DNA from: Schistocephalus solidus
Taxonomy: Eukaryota; Platyhelminthes; Cestoda; Diphyllobothriidea; Diphyllobothriidae
Reading direction: 5' to 3'
Assembly (NCBI GenBank): GCA_017591395.1
Contig: WEDG01011822.1
Coordinates: 62,001 to 126,000, forward strand
DNA length: 64,000 bases
The translations under genes and the position numbers were made by a program. Shown here one piece after another: positions 23,210 through 36,057 of the stretch (its first letter is position 1; every line of letters starts with the position of its first letter). The notes beneath the pieces were generated by a model. It made no database searches. It was given only the letters and a program-made list of their open reading frames with translations, and was not told the DNA's origin.

Positions 23210-24880
23210 TCTTGTCTGCGTAATATCGGCCTGGTCGGACACCTTCGGATGCACTGTAACAACAATCCCCACTATCAGCGATGGGACCTCGATCCTAACC
23301 CATCCTTATTGCGCTCGCACATTCACCTCACGCATCGGCCTGGTCGGTCACTTGCGAATCCGTCTCACCGAGACTGGCGAAACAGTGCCTGGGGCATCAA
23401 AACACAGCAGATATCGCCGCCTCCCCTGCCCTGGCGCGTTTTCTCACAGCATGGGCCTATTTGGTCGAATGCGCACCCACGACAGCGGAATCTACCGCGA
23501 TGCTGACACACCTAACGCATCTTGCGCATCCATCAACACCACTCTCCCCAGCCCTCCAATAAGAGTGCCCATCAGTACCAGCATAACAACCCTCCACCGC
23601 CACATCACCTCTCGACCTATCCTGACCTCACTGTAACCGCATTTCGGATCTCTGACATAATCAGAAATGAAAGTTTGTCTAGCTTACAAGTAATAACTCA
23701 AAGACGAGCTGACAATGTACTTCGAAGAGCAAAGCCTACAATATATTAAAACTTGCGTATGCTGATCGAGTCCGAACTTGTTTTTCGTCGATCATCTCCA
23801 CATGCGACCTGAATTGGCATTGGCATGGTCAGTCAATTGTGAATCCATTACGCAGAGACCGGCGAACCAGTGTCAGGAGCACCAACATACACCCGCCATA
23901 CCCAAATCAACGATTCACGCTGTTCACACACATTAACACCTAACATTGGCATATTAGACCACATGTGTCTCCACGATAACCTATGGTAAACCACCGTAGG
24001 CTACACCGCATCAACGCACACTACACCAACAACGCGTACCAATAAGCCCCACCACCATCGCATACCGGAGACTACTACGGTTTCCTAGAAACCGTGACTT
24101 AGAAGGCTGCCAACTGACGCTATATACCAGACCACGGTGTCAGCCCAGTGTGTTTTGTGCGCTGAGTGGCTGACCAGTGGAATCGGAGGAAGACGGCGAT
24201 GGCTCCTTCTTAACGTGACCTCTGGCTTTCTCACACATGTGAGAAGTGAGCAGTGCAACCCCTGTTGTGTGAAATCCTGGTGCTTGTGTTTGGGGGCCAG
24301 GTCGTGAACATAGTACGCGTAGACGAGGTCACAAGCAGCTGTGCCCACTTCCACATCAGACAACTATGCGGCATGGATGGTGGTGTGATTGTGGGGGTGG
24401 AGGAGAGAGTGAGGTCGATGGCTCAGCACATTTTCCTCACTATAAATAATCTGACGCACTTAAAACTATCATGGTGCGCTAAAAGCCATGGCTTGGAAGG
24501 TTGCCAACTGACTATTTAACTCGAACCGCGCGGCTGTGGAGTTGCTGACTGGTGGATTGAGAGTCAGCCTACAATGGCTCCTTCCTTTGCCTTTAGGGCA
24601 CTCCCACTCAGTTGGGATCCGAGCCACCCCTCTCTACTTTTGTAGTGTTCTTTTTTTTGTGTTTGACCTCAGAGTGGGTGGGACTGAGTCCTCTCCCATC
24701 TCCGGTCTTTGGGCTTCTGTCTCGTCACTGGGCCCAGCTGCCATAGTGGAACAGAGAGTGAGGTAGGTGTTGTGAAAGTCTACTACCAATATAATTAAGC
24801 GCAAGGCACCGTCCCTGCACCACCCTACTGTGTTGCATAGGGTGGAGATCGTCGAAAACGACGGTAGAACTGTCACCAGC
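23210..24880 (+). mobile_element. LINE 3: zinc-finger fragment plus 3' UTR
   Basis: Finger relics at 23230-23490 (LVGHLRMHCNNN; MGLFGRMRTHDSGIYRDAD) and 23840-23960 end near CCACGATAACCTATGGTAA, the decayed equivalent of HDNLR-stop. The middle (about 23640-23790) is AT-rich and may be an insertion. From 24060 the 3' UTR modules follow in the same order as LINE 1 up to about 24880. No reverse transcriptase is present. Confidence 0.75.
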
Positions 24881-25249
24881 ATAAAAGACTTGGGCACAAT
24901 CCCACCTGGTAAATCCAGTGGCAGGAACTGCCAGTGGCTATTGGTTTCTGACCTAGAAGCAACTCCAATCCCAAGGTAACTCATCACCCGACAAAACTGT
25001 AGCTGTGAAGATCTCCTTTAGAACTTGAACCTTGATTTTTTATCTGGCTTGCAGCAGGGCGTTTCTACCCAGCGGTAGAGTTTTCATAAGCAGTAGCGTA
25101 TGTGCGAAACGACGTGATTGCTATGATTGCGTAGAACACGACAGACATTCACCGTCTGCTTTTAAACCGTTGCATTGAGCTTTCCTTTGGATTAATTTCT
25201 ACAGACGAGTACCTCTGGAAACGGCGACTAACAGTTTTTTTTCAGACAG

Positions 25250-25760
25250 GGAACTTATATGGCCCCTTAACAGGAGAATAGAAACTTCCCGCCATACAGG
25301 TGTCTTTTCGCCAAATCCCAGGGAATATAGAGTAAGGTTCAGGGTGAGTGTTAAGGTTTCCGTTGGGTGTAAGCTGATTGTAGGTGATGCCACACCCTGC
25401 TCTCCCCCTCCATGGAAGTTTATTCATCTGCGCCCGACTCCGCCTCCGGTCTTCTTGACTCTGTCTTGACATAGGGCACACGCTGGTAAGGGAAGAAATA
25501 GTGCAGTATATTCGGTGCAAGTCTAGTATCACTTAAAACTAATAAACGCGCAGATCACCGTCACTGCACAACCCTTCTGTGGAACATACGGTGGAAATCG
25601 TCCGACTTACAACAGGCAAACTGACGTGTTGGGGTTGGAACACAAGAATATGTTCCCTTCCGGAAACTATGCGCTGGCCCAACTTTCTTACTTGGGAGGG
25701 TCGTTCCTATTCCCGAGTCTTGTTTAGGGACCATGCAAGTAATCCCTACTTTTTCCTTCC
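25250..25760. mobile_element. small inverted-repeat element interrupted by a LINE-tail copy
   Basis: Left end TATATGGCCCCTTAACAGGA and right end TTCCTATTCCCGAGTCTTGT then TTAGGGACCATGCAAG are diverged inverted copies of the ends seen at 57978-58376 and 62306-62503. A LINE-tail repeat (25420-25620) lies between them. Confidence 0.5.
25420..25620 (+). repeat. LINE-tail short repeat
   Basis: Contains CCTCCGGTCTTCTTGACTCT, GTCTTGACATAGGG and AGTATCACTTAAAACTAATA, ending near ATACGGTGGAAATCGTCCGA. Strongly 5'-truncated. Confidence 0.75.
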
Positions 25761-26129
25761 TAAATTCAGTGCCTGAGAGGTTCCCGTGGGTTAGGTCCTC
25801 AGTCCTATCCAAACTGATGAAGACAGGTGTGCCAGTTAGACGCTTTATCCAAAACTTTAATCGATATTGTCCAAAAGTCACCACCTCTAGGCCCTGCAAA
25901 GAAGAACCTGGAATCGAAACTTCCCATCAAACAGTTGTTCTTGCGCTAATTTCCAAGAGTTTGGGTTAGGGTTCGGACAGAGGAATAGGTTCCCTTCCTG
26001 GGATTTGGCGGGAGGTCACGGAGGAGAGTCCTATTCCAGGTTCGTACCTGCTGCAATACCGCAGCCATCAGTGTACCATTATTTAGTCATATAGAGGCTG
26101 AGTGGAGGTAAACGCGATGGGGGCTAGAT

Positions 26130-26400
26130 CACAGAGTACATAAGGCTTTATTTGGATTATGCTCCCCTAAAAATGCCAAACATGTGAGGAGCGTGGTGGC
26201 ACGCGTAGATGCAGCCTCACGCAAAACCAGCTACATGCGCCGGAGCCCGCCTCCGGTCTACTTGGCAGAGGTGAATGAGGGAGGAGAGAGTGCGGTAGAT
26301 GCGATGTAAGTCTATTATCACTTGCGCAGGTCACCATACATGCGCTACCCTCCTGTGGAGCACACAACGGATCCTGCTGGATATGGCGTTCCAACTGTCA
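26130..26400 (+). repeat. LINE-tail short repeat, long form
   Basis: Begins GGATTATGCTCCCCTAAAAA, TGCCAAACATGTGAGGAGCG, then GTGGTGGCACGCGTAGATGC and the LINE-tail core up to CAACTGTC. The head matches the long forms at 10915-11290 and 29310-29735. Confidence 0.7.
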
Positions 26401-26439
26401 AGCATTGTTTCACGGTATTAATAAGGTTTTATTGTTCGC

Positions 26440-26990
26440 ATTGTTGCAGTTGGCTTTAAGCAGGGTTGGTATGGCGAGCCGTACTGGTGAAGCTGACATG
26501 GAAGTCGCTCACAGACGCGAGTGACAATCCGCCAGCAAAGCATTCCCGGTGTAAAAAGCGGTAAGATCGCTGGGACAAGAGCTTTGGTAGCCGGATAAGG
26601 TTAGTGGAGTACCCAGGTGTTTAGCAGATGCAGCACATACAACCATATGCGACGAATGTGGGAGCTGATATTTTTGACAGGCAGGCAAGGACATGGCAAC
26701 TGCATGCCATACCACATGGCCCATGAGACAATTATCGCACCATGTACAACTATCCGCGAGGTACCCGGGAGCTTTCAAACGTGCGAGATATGTGGTGGCC
26801 TAATAACTAATCCTATAAATACTGCAGTACCTGGCCAATCCACTACCCTTATCTGACTGTGTCTCTGATGATGGGATTCGAGTGAGAATCCGAATCGTCA
26901 GGCTAATAAAGCTCTTATCACGGTGATCTTGTCTCCCTCTTCACAAGTACTTCCTGGAACGTGCCTCTTTCTATTAGAAAATCATGCATC
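26440..26990 (+). mobile_element. Penelope-like element 3' end with hammerhead
   Basis: The frame around 26640 reads IQPYATNVGADIFDRQARTW, like the C-terminal tail repeats of the PLE protein at 1.5-1.7 kb. It is followed by decayed sequence, a hammerhead motif (26861-26905) and the end block CTAATAAAGCTCTTATCACG...TACTTCCTGGAAC. The endonuclease core and reverse transcriptase are absent. Confidence 0.6.
26861..26905 (+). ncRNA. hammerhead ribozyme, one core change
   Basis: GUCU (stem I), CUGAUGA at 26865-26871, a 6-bp stem II (GGAUUC/GAAUCC) capped by GAGUGA, then GAAU in place of GAAA at 26892-26895, C, GUC and AGGC pairing with the GUCU. Everything except A15.1 is as in an active type I hammerhead; that change should abolish or greatly slow cleavage. 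Confidence 0.7.
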
Positions 26991-26999
26991 TCCAATTAA

Positions 27000-28595
27000 A
27001 ATCCCTCAAAATGTAGCCTCATTTACCTAACTATGCTGCTAAAAGCTGTCAGCTGACTGCGCAGAGGCACGAACTGGCAGTGAGACGGAAAAATAAACTT
27101 TCCCTCCTGTTCGCCCACTCGTCCTCCAAAACTTCGCTTTCGACCGCTGCGCGCGCAAGAATCTTGCGCCAGTCAACTGACCCACTGCGTGTTCGTGGTT
27201 CGAAGGCATTTCCACGCCCACGCACGCGTTTCCTGCCAGTAGCGGGAGTGAAGGCAGCTGAATTTACCGCCACCGCCTTTAACCTCGATGTCAGCTTCCC
27301 TCGCCGAGGCGAAAATTTGTCCGCGGAAAATTTTTGGAAGCAGCATCCCCTAAGGTCAGGCAGACTCTTTACGATGAGGCCACCGTCTGCAATAAAACTT
27401 CGGTCACCTGTGGGGGGGGGGGGGGGGTAGAGGTAGCGATGATGGCGGTGGTGGTAGGCTCTCCGAGTGACCGAGATACTCGAAATACTTGTCGGGGGTT
27501 TACTTTTAGGTCAAATTTCTCGCTTCTACGTCTCGATACCAGCTGATCGCTCACAGAACTGACCAGATCCTATTAAATAGAAGTTAAAGTTTGATTTCCA
27601 GGAGCCGAAATGATATCCTGTGGTCATGAGGGCGGGTAGTTGGAAGAGGGCTGTTTAAACTGAAACGATTTACACTACTTATGAGGCATGTTTGAAGCCG
27701 GTTGTGTGCGGTAAAGCAATTTTTGACTGAACACACAAAACGGAATCAGAATTTATGTAGCGGACGTCGCCGTGGTGTTCTGAAGGTGTACAGGTCATCT
27801 GAAACCCTAATAGTGTGGTTTGTTGAGGAAAGGCGGACAGCGAGAGCGTTTATAGAGCAGGCTTATGGCTTAATAACCTACAAGCGGAGCCGCCTACACC
27901 CCAGCTTACTTGCATCATCCGTCGATGCTAATGCAACGTTGGCAAATAACAGTAGACAACGGCTTGGAGATTAAAAAATCGATGGAAAATCTGGGGGTCA
28001 GGTTACTGTGCTCTTAGGAACCAACGCGAGTCAAAAATGCGTCCTTGGATCAATGGCGATCCACATCGCCTGCAGGAGAACAGTCGGGTGGATTGTTTCT
28101 CTGAAAGGACTGGCAATATACGTAAATGCACCCGAGTGAGACGGAAGACTTGCATCACGGTCAGTTGTGGTATCCAGTCTTTTTCAGTCGGTGAGCTAAA
28201 ATATTTTTAGTTAGCGCCGCATTCGATGAAGCACATGTTTACCGCGGTATGGTAACCACTATTCTAACTCTTTTATGACTTATGGTACTTAGCATTCATA
28301 AGAAACGTATGCATCCTCGACGGTTGTCCCAACACGGCCGAGAAGGAGAACACGATCAGCCCTGAGAAAATGTATTCAGCCTGCAAACCCTGAAAATCTT
28401 CGTGTATTTATGGGATCCCGTGCAGATTGGCTAGATTCAGTCCAATCTGCTTCAAGAGAAGGTTCTAGGAGAGGCGAGCGACTTTTCGCGTACACGGACC
28501 AATCATAGCTGATGAGGACACTATGCTCACAGCCAATGCAGAACGCTGTCGAGCTCACGGTCATGACAGGCAGCGTGGAAGCGCACGTCAAGGGA
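27000..28595. other. no recognisable gene; GC-rich patch and poly-G run
   Basis: From 27080 to 27430 the sequence is CpG-rich with a 116-codon plus-strand frame lacking motifs, then a 16-nt G run (27412-27427) that could form a G-quadruplex. The remainder is plain sequence. A promoter or first exon of an unseen gene cannot be excluded. Confidence 0.4.
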
Positions 28596-28599
28596 CAAT

Positions 28600-29035
28600 G
28601 AATGACCCGCCCAGGGTCTTAAACCACGCGCGCTATAGCCACTGCTGCACCCAATCCCGCATCAGACAAGTGACCTGCTCGGACAGTGGTTTAATGGCCG
28701 AGGTCAACTGTCTTAGCACGCATTCTTTACTGTGAATAGCCTGACAAGCTTGCATCTGTCACGATGTGCCGAAAGCCAGGGCTGGAAACTGACTGGATGT
28801 GCCGACTTAATGTGACCTTCATAGCATTCCCACTCAGTGGGATCTGAGCCGCTGTAGTAGTATGCTTAGGTGCGGTTTCCAGCCGCACCTGCGCCCTCTC
28901 CCGCACCCAGCTCTTCTTGCCTTAGTCATGATGTCGGACCCAGGTGGGGGAGGAGAGAGTGTGCTAGATTCAGCGCAAGTCATCATCCCTGCACCCGCAC
29001 ACTACTGTGGGAAACACACTGAGAATACACACGCC
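28600..29035 (+). repeat. LINE 3' UTR copy, diverged
   Basis: Matches the second half of the LINE 3' UTR: CCCGCATCAGACAAGTGACC, CTGTGAATAGCCTGACAAGC, CACTCAGTGGGATCTGAGCC and the terminal block with GGTGGGGGAGGAGAGAGTGT. It is 5'-truncated within the UTR. Confidence 0.7.
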
Positions 29036-29309
29036 TCGGGATTACTTATTACTACCGGCCGGTTGACTTGCGGATGCCTCTGATCACCGATTGTAAAGTC
29101 GGTCATAACTATCAGTCTAACAGAGCACTGTTTATATATAAATTATGTTCTGTAGAAGGCGACAAAGAACTTCGGCGTTGATCATCCAACGGTCATATAT
29201 CCATATTCTTCTTAAGCAGAACACAATTTCAGTTTTTTTTGACGAATAAGTGCGCAAGGGAAACTACTTTATCTGCTAAATATAAATGCACAGTTTGTCC
29301 CTGGTAAGT

Positions 29310-29735
29310 TGGCTGTCAAAAAGGCCCCCTAAAAGGGCCGCGTGGGAGATGTGCTGGACCAACAGGGGGGCCAACTTAGGGTATGACAGGCGTTATTATT
29401 AGTTGGTATGAGCTCCCATAACAAATTCCGAACATGGGGGATGCGTGTGCCAAACATGGTCACGCGTAGGTGCCGGCTCATTTCGCACCACCCACTATTG
29501 CAACTTATGGCTATGGTGGGACATGATTCACCTAGCCCAACCCTGCCTCTGGTCTTCGTGAAATTGTCTTGACACCGAGCACAGGCAGTTAAGGGAAGAG
29601 ATAGGGAGAGTGTGATAGATGCTGTGCAAGTCTACTATCACTTAAAGCTAATTCACGTGCATGTACCCGTCCATACAGCACACTGCTGTGGAGCAGACGG
29701 TGGACATCGTTGGATTGTGACGGTCGAACTGATGG
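29310..29735 (+). repeat. LINE-tail short repeat, long form
   Basis: Head: GGGCCGCGTGGGAGATGTGC, TATGAGCTCCCATAACAAAT, CCGAACATGGGGGATG. It then has the LINE-tail core up to GTGACGGTCGAACTG. The head matches the reverse complement of 11180-11290. Confidence 0.7.
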
Positions 29736-30898
29736 CTGCGAGCTGAAGTAGCCCTATCCTACCGGTGATGCCCGCCAGAGGCAGGAGAGACCGGTTCGTC
29801 AGTCGTAATCAGCCCTTCATGCTTCAAACCCCCATGGAACTCGAGCCAGCTTGTTGTTGATACGTGAAATTTTTGCTTTCCCGAATGCTTAGAATCCGCC
29901 TTCAAGTTGACAACCACACTGCCACGATGTTGGTTTGATAGCTTTAGGCATGGAACACCCGATGCACACTGCCTTTCCAAACTGCCATTCCGCTCTCTTG
30001 AACACATCTCTAGTCAATTTGAAGACACGTAGTTCGTGATTATGGCAGACTCTTAAAACCCCTATTCACACTTTCTTGTCCTGGAAATGTGTAAGCGGCA
30101 GACTCAACGGACCCTACTTTACCCTTAACAACCGACTGTGCGATCTCCGAGGGTGGGAAAGGAGAGAGATAAGACAGTTTTGGTAAGAGAAAGGACTCAA
30201 TTTGTCGCAATACGGCTAGCTACACATACACACGCACACAAACTGGGATGCAAGGTGAGGTCAAAACAGACACACACAGTTGTGAGAACACCACATGGTT
30301 GAATTGACCAGCTCCTCGACGGTGACGAAGAAAGTGGCTGTCCGGGTGCCGAAAGGAAGGGGACCTCTGGATGAGCCGGTGTGGAAGTCCACGTCCCGAG
30401 GATATCCTCCTTTTCTGCATGTGAAAGTGTTGATCGAAAAGCAGCTTCGGGAGGGGAGGGGCGTGTATCATGAGTAGTCGTGGAGACAGGGGTCTGCGTG
30501 TGGGTGTGTGCGCGGTGGGGTTTGGTAAGTAAAGACGAAACAGGGCTTGCGTGTCGACAGCACGAAGTACACAGGCAGCGGAGGACCGCCCCCTACACAC
30601 ACACGCACAAATCGCCCTCCCTCACAGATAAAAAGCATTGTAGCGGGTGACAGCAGCTGCGAAGAAGCGGGAGGTGTCGGCGATGACAGATATCGACGAA
30701 AGCAGTTGTGTGCTGGTGATAATGACAGTGGTTTCGAATGTCCGGTATAGTTAAGATAGAAGAAAAATCACTTGGTTGCCGGTAGAAAAGTCGTTCGCAC
30801 TTCAGACCTGCAGAAAAATGGGGAACAGGGGGAGCGGCGGTGAGACACCCTATGGCTCGAGGAATAAAGATTTGGGCAAGACTGCAAAAACTTACTCT
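29736..30898. other. 3' flank of the myosin gene
   Basis: The right part must hold the myosin 3' UTR (minus strand), but no canonical poly(A) signal was seen from 30480 to 30898. The rest has no recognised gene; open frames on both strands overlap and carry no motif. Confidence 0.4.
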
Positions 30899-33800
30899 TT
30901 AGTCTTCTTCAGGTGCAACGCTGGACATGAGTTTGCGTGCCCGCGCCTGCAAAGGAAACAAAAAAGGTCAACAACTGGTCTGCAGGTGGCGGGGGGGGGA
31001 GACGAATCTGGTCACTAAGGGCAACTGAGAAAGAATTGAGCATTTACCGCGTTGGCGTTCATCGCAGCTCCGGGAGTCACGCTGGCACCACGGGCAACCG
31101 AGACCGAGGAACGGTTCTTCGCTCGCAGCTTCTGCAGGGCCTGTTCAGCCTGATCGGCACGCTCCTCAGCGTCCTCGACTTCATGCTGGATCTTGCGGTA
31201 CTTGGCGAGGTTTACGGCGGCAATTTCCTCCGCCTCCTCCACCTGCCTCTTGTAGGTCTTGATCTTGCCCTGGAGTTGATCCACCAGTTCCTGCATGCGA
31301 TCGTAGTTCTTCTTGTCTTCTTCGGCCTAAAAGAGGGTCGAAAACAGCGAAGGGACAGAAGAGGTAGACACATGCATACCCCGTGAAGCAGATGGCGGAA
31401 GCAAACTACCGGGCAGGCATACCTGAAGAGCAACCTCCTTCAGACGGCGGTCAACCTTGCGGTAGTTCTTCTGCGTTTCACCGTGTCGTCGCTGCTCCGC
31501 CTCGACTTCACCCTCCAGCTCACGCACACGCTGTTCCAGCTTGGCCAGGGCCTTCTTGCCACCCTTCATGGCGTTGGCTTCGCTCTCCTCCAAACGCACC
31601 TGCATCTCCTTCAGCTGCTGTTCCAGTTGTTTGCGGGCTCTTTCCACAGCCTGGGTGTGCTCCTGCTCCTGGCGGACTTCCTCAAAGACACGAGCGCTGT
31701 CCGCCATCGCCTTCTTGGCCCGTTCGTCAGCCTGCTTGGCCTCGTTGGCGGCCTCCTCCAAGTCAGCCTACAAAACGGGAATTACCGAGGCAACAGGCAA
31801 TGAAAATTACAAAGATCGATTAGTGCTCCAGACACAAGCCACCGAAAAAAAACTACCCGACTGCGTACCTGCATTGCAGCTAGGTCGGCCTCCATCTTAC
31901 GCTTCAGGGCGGAGAGAGAAGCCACCTGTGCAGACATCTCAGAGGCACGGTCAGAGGCCTCCCCACGTTCAGCCTCAGCAGACTTGCGAGCGCGTTCAGC
32001 CGATTCCAGGTGGTTTCGCAGGTCTTCCACCTCGCCAGACAACATGTTTGCACGGCGTTCAGCGGCACTGGCGTTTTCACGCATCTCGTCACGCTCACGC
32101 TGTTCGTCCTCGAGCATGGTCTGCATTTCGCGTGCCTCCTGCTGTAGCTTCTTTACATTCTTCTCCAACTCAGCACGGGCACGATTCGCACCGTCCAGAC
32201 TGATTTCCATCTCGTTAATGTCCTGCTCCAGCTTCTTCTTCATCTTCATGGCTTCAGCCTTGCCCTTGGTCTCAGCTTCCAGGCTGGCTTGCATGGACTC
32301 CATGGCACGTTGGTGATTCTTGCGTGTAGCCTCGAACTCCTCCTCCTTCTCGGCTAGTCTACGATCAATCTCAGAGCGGACCTGGCTCAGTTCAAGGGCA
32401 GCGCGCTGCACCTTCGCCTCCTCCTGTTCAAGGGCAGCTTCGGCTTCCTCCAGAGCCGCCTGAAGTTCCTCCTTCTCCATCTCCAGACGTTTACGAGCCT
32501 TGTCGGACTCATGGACGGAGCGACCACCCTCTCCGAGTTGCTCGGTGAGGTCGTGAATCTCATCTGGAGGAAGAATAGTGAGTTAGTGAAGGGCATTAGG
32601 ACAGCTATAAGGACGGGGTCAGGGAAAACAGTACTTACCACTCAGGTTCTTGTTCTCGCGTCGCAGGGCCTCCATCTGATCGGCGTTCTCCTCCAGCTGC
32701 GCTTTAAGTCTGAAGACGTCAGTGGAGAAGCCACGGGCTTCGCGCTGGGCATTTTCAAGCTCAGCCTGAGACTCGGCGTACTTGGTCTGCCATTCACCTA
32801 AGGTCTTGTCAAAGTTCTTCTGTTTCTTCTCCAACTGGCTGGCCAGCCCATTGGCACGTTCCACATCCACCATCAGGTCCTCGATTTCACCCTGAAGGCG
32901 AGCCTTGATCTTCTCCAGCTGGCTGCACTTCTGTTTGGCGGCATCAGATTCGGACTCCAGCTCCTGGATCTTGGCGTTCATGCGACGCTTCAGCTCCTCC
33001 ATCTCCTCACTTCGCACACCATCATCAGGCCGACCGCGGCCAGAAGCAAGATCAGCTTGCAGTTTTTGGATCTGGCGTTGCATATCAGCCTTGGCCGACT
33101 GCTCCTCCTCAAGGCTTTCGCGCAGGGCATCCAGATCGCTGTTGAGGTTGCGCATCTCAGAACTCAGCTTGGCCTTCGACTAAAAAAGGTCAAAATATCC
33201 TTGCTAAGTTAACAACAGCTAACCTGCTGATGAAAGTGATGGGTTTGATTAAAATGGCTCGCGGGACGCGTTTATTGGGTTGCGCGCGGAGTCCCTGTGC
33301 TCGCCTTAGCTATCGCCGTACTGTCGTGCGTTTGTTGACGCGAAGAATAAGTGCGGTTGCACCCCATCCCACCACGAATGGTGTAGAGGAGAAGGAAGCA
33401 CGAGAGAGAGAGTACGAGTGACCGTGATAGGAAGCGACGGATAGTCGCTGGAAAGCCGTCACGAAATTTGTTGGTACCAATGAATTCTGTTTACTGGGCT
33501 TGTTTTAAATTCTACCGGAACCGAAAAGCGGTAAGACACGGAAGTAGGAGGTTGGAGTTTGGTTTAAGGTTAGTTTCAATACAAGAGATAAACCCCTCCC
33601 GCCGCGCCGGAAGTGCGTATCCCTTTTCACAAACAAAATGTTTTAAAAAGCCATAGCCGGCTCTGCTTCAATACAGGAAGCCTGAAGAACTTTTGAGTGC
33701 GGATACCCTACCCTAAAGTAAGTCAACCATGCTATTGCAACTAAACCGAGCGAAATGGTTGAAAAAGGAAGATAATGGAATTCTGCGCCGTAAAAGGCCC

Positions 33801-36057
33801 TCGCCTGACTGGCCCTTGTTCAGTGCTATTTTCTGGCTAGAAAGCACAACACGGGGAAGGGGGTGTTTGCCGGTTCAGTCACACCCCAACAGTGTAAACA
33901 GTTGGTTTTGAAACCCTTGAAGTGCGGGGGACACGATTTGCTGCGCTGTGATCAGTTGCCCCTATCTGGATGCCATAATACTCGTTGACGAGTCTGTCCA
34001 AGCTGGCCCGGAACCAGCCGGACAGTGGCCATGGAAACATCATAACTTGGTCACATCTCCGCGTCGATCGTACTTGCGTAACCTACCCTGGTTTCCTCGT
34101 CAAGGTTGCGTCGGGCTTCCTCGAGTTGGGCGGCCAGTTGCTGTTTGGCCTTGCTGAGCTGGCCAATCTGGGACTCAGCTTCCTCGAGTTGATGCTGCAA
34201 GTCTGCGGCCTCCTGAGCTGCCCGAGCCTTCTGCGAACCCAGATCTGCTCCGCTGCGGGTCGCCTCCTCGAGTCTGGCAGTCACCTCGGAGATTTGACTC
34301 TCAAGGGCTTTCGCGTTCTTTTCACTGTTCATCTACAATGAGCAGAGCGCAGAATTATATTCTTTCTGTAGAGTGTTCAGGCAGAGCATCTGGAGGTATC
34401 AACGCCATGAAAGCAAACTAACCTTTAGCTTGGTTAGGTGCGCCACTTGTCCCTGGAGGTCATCCAGTTCGGCCTTGTAGTCATTCTTTTCTTTCTCCAA
34501 CCTGATTGGGGAGTAAAAGTTCGTGGTCAGTGGGAGGGGGAAAATGCACAAGTGCCACCACGTCAACGACTGAACAGGTGTCAGGCGAGCCTCATAGCAT
34601 GCAAATTTGAAATTTGACCACCACCCCCGCCCCGCTAAGAAAAGACAAAATGAAGACGTACTTGGCCTTAGCCTTTTGGGATTGGTCGAGTTGGTCAGTG
34701 AGCTCGCTGACGGCATCCATCTGTCTCTTGCGCATCATGGCCACGGTCTGTTCATTCTGCATGCGGGCCTCCTCAAGGTCACGCTTGAGTTTCATCAGCT
34801 CAGCCTCGCGCTTCTTGTTGAGGTCCATTTGAGCGGCGGTGGCACCACCCTGCTCCTCAAGGCGGTCTGTGAGTTCGTCTAGCTCAGCCTCAAGCTAGAG
34901 AAAACAGGTCAAGGAGATTGTGACTAACAGTCACTGTGACTACGGCCAGTAGAAGCAGATAAAGGGCCACACTCACCTGTTGTCGTGCTTTTTCAGCCTT
35001 GCTGCGGGCCGCACGCTCGGCTTCCAAGTCCTCCTCAAGCTCGGCAATACGGGCTTGAAGTTCCTTGATCTTGCGCTGCAGTTGGGCAATGAGACCCTGG
35101 TCCTCCTCGCTCTTGCTACCCATTGAAGCCATTTCAGCCTCCTTACGCCGGAGCTGTTCCTCAAGGTCACGCTTGACGCGCTCCATGTCATCAACGGCCT
35201 CCTGAGTGGCCTTCAGGTCACCCTCGAGTTTTCTCTTTGACTTCTCGACATCGGCTCGGATCTTCTGTTCACGAGCCAGATTCTCTTCCATCTGCAGTGC
35301 ACGTACAGTATCATTAGTTTGGAGTGAGACCAGTCGGAGAAAAAAAATAAGGGAATCAGCTGACTACGCATTCGAACTTACCTCATCAAGGGTCTGTTCA
35401 AGTTTGGCCTTGAGTTTGTTCAGATGGTTGACCTTGTCCTCTTCGGCCTGGAGGGCTTCCATTGTGCGCTTGTTCTGTTCTTCAAGAGCCTTCTTCTCCT
35501 TGTTAAGGCGACCCATCTGTTCCTCCTGCTGCTGCAACTCACCCTGGAGGGTTCTGATTTGGTTGTCTTTTGTCTGTTTCTCCTGCTCGGCCTTCTGGAG
35601 GGAGGATTCCAGGTCCTCTACATCCTTCTTGAGTTCATCGATTTCTGCAGTAAGCTTCTTCTTGGTCTCTTCAAGGCCATTGACGTTGTCTTCTTCATCC
35701 GCCAGACGGTCCTCCAGCTCCTTAATCTGGCTTTCCATATCTGCTTTCTGCAGAATCAACTTAGAGCACTTCTCCTCCGCGTCGGCGAGGTTGTCTTGTT
35801 CTGCCTGCAGTTGCAGGAAGATGTCGTTCTTTTGCTGCAGAAGGGTCACGTTCTGTTCTTCGAGCTCCTTCTTCAGCTTCTCCATCTTCTCGAATTCTTC
35901 CTTCAGTTTCGCCAACTCTTCGGCAGCCTTCTTCATCTCCTCCTCCTGGCGAGCAATATTCAACATGGGCTTGACTTTCGTGTAGAGACGCCACCATGGC
36001 CATGTTCGTAGAACCAGGTACTTACGAATGTTTCGCTGGATCAAGGAAAGTGCCGTT
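30899..36057 (-). other. Mhc: myosin exons 19-28: second IQ, coiled-coil rod and tailpiece
   Basis: Exon 19 (676 nt) begins with the regulatory light chain IQ motif [12 protein letters not shown] and the motif [12 protein letters not shown], whose proline (827) marks the head-rod joint. From there to about residue 1910 the protein is an unbroken heptad coiled coil with alternating acidic and basic blocks, the subfragment 2 and filament-forming rod. Exons are large (up to 695 nt), as usual for the rod. The rod ends in a short nonhelical tailpiece rich in Ser, Ala and Val, and the last 48-nt exon encodes [15 protein letters not shown] and the TAA stop (30899-30901). No AATAAA or ATTAAA is visible on the minus strand within 400 bp below the stop. 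Confidence 0.96.

Noticed and set aside
28508..28530. CTGATGAGGACAC as a hammerhead core
   Set aside because: No GAAA box or stem II partner follows at a fitting distance.
31483..36011. Long plus-strand open frames opposite the myosin rod (for example 31541-32203, 35206-35985, 35424-36011)
   Set aside because: They are shadows of the coiled-coil codons (Ser- or Leu-rich complement of Glu, Lys and Gln codons) and cross splice sites of the real gene.
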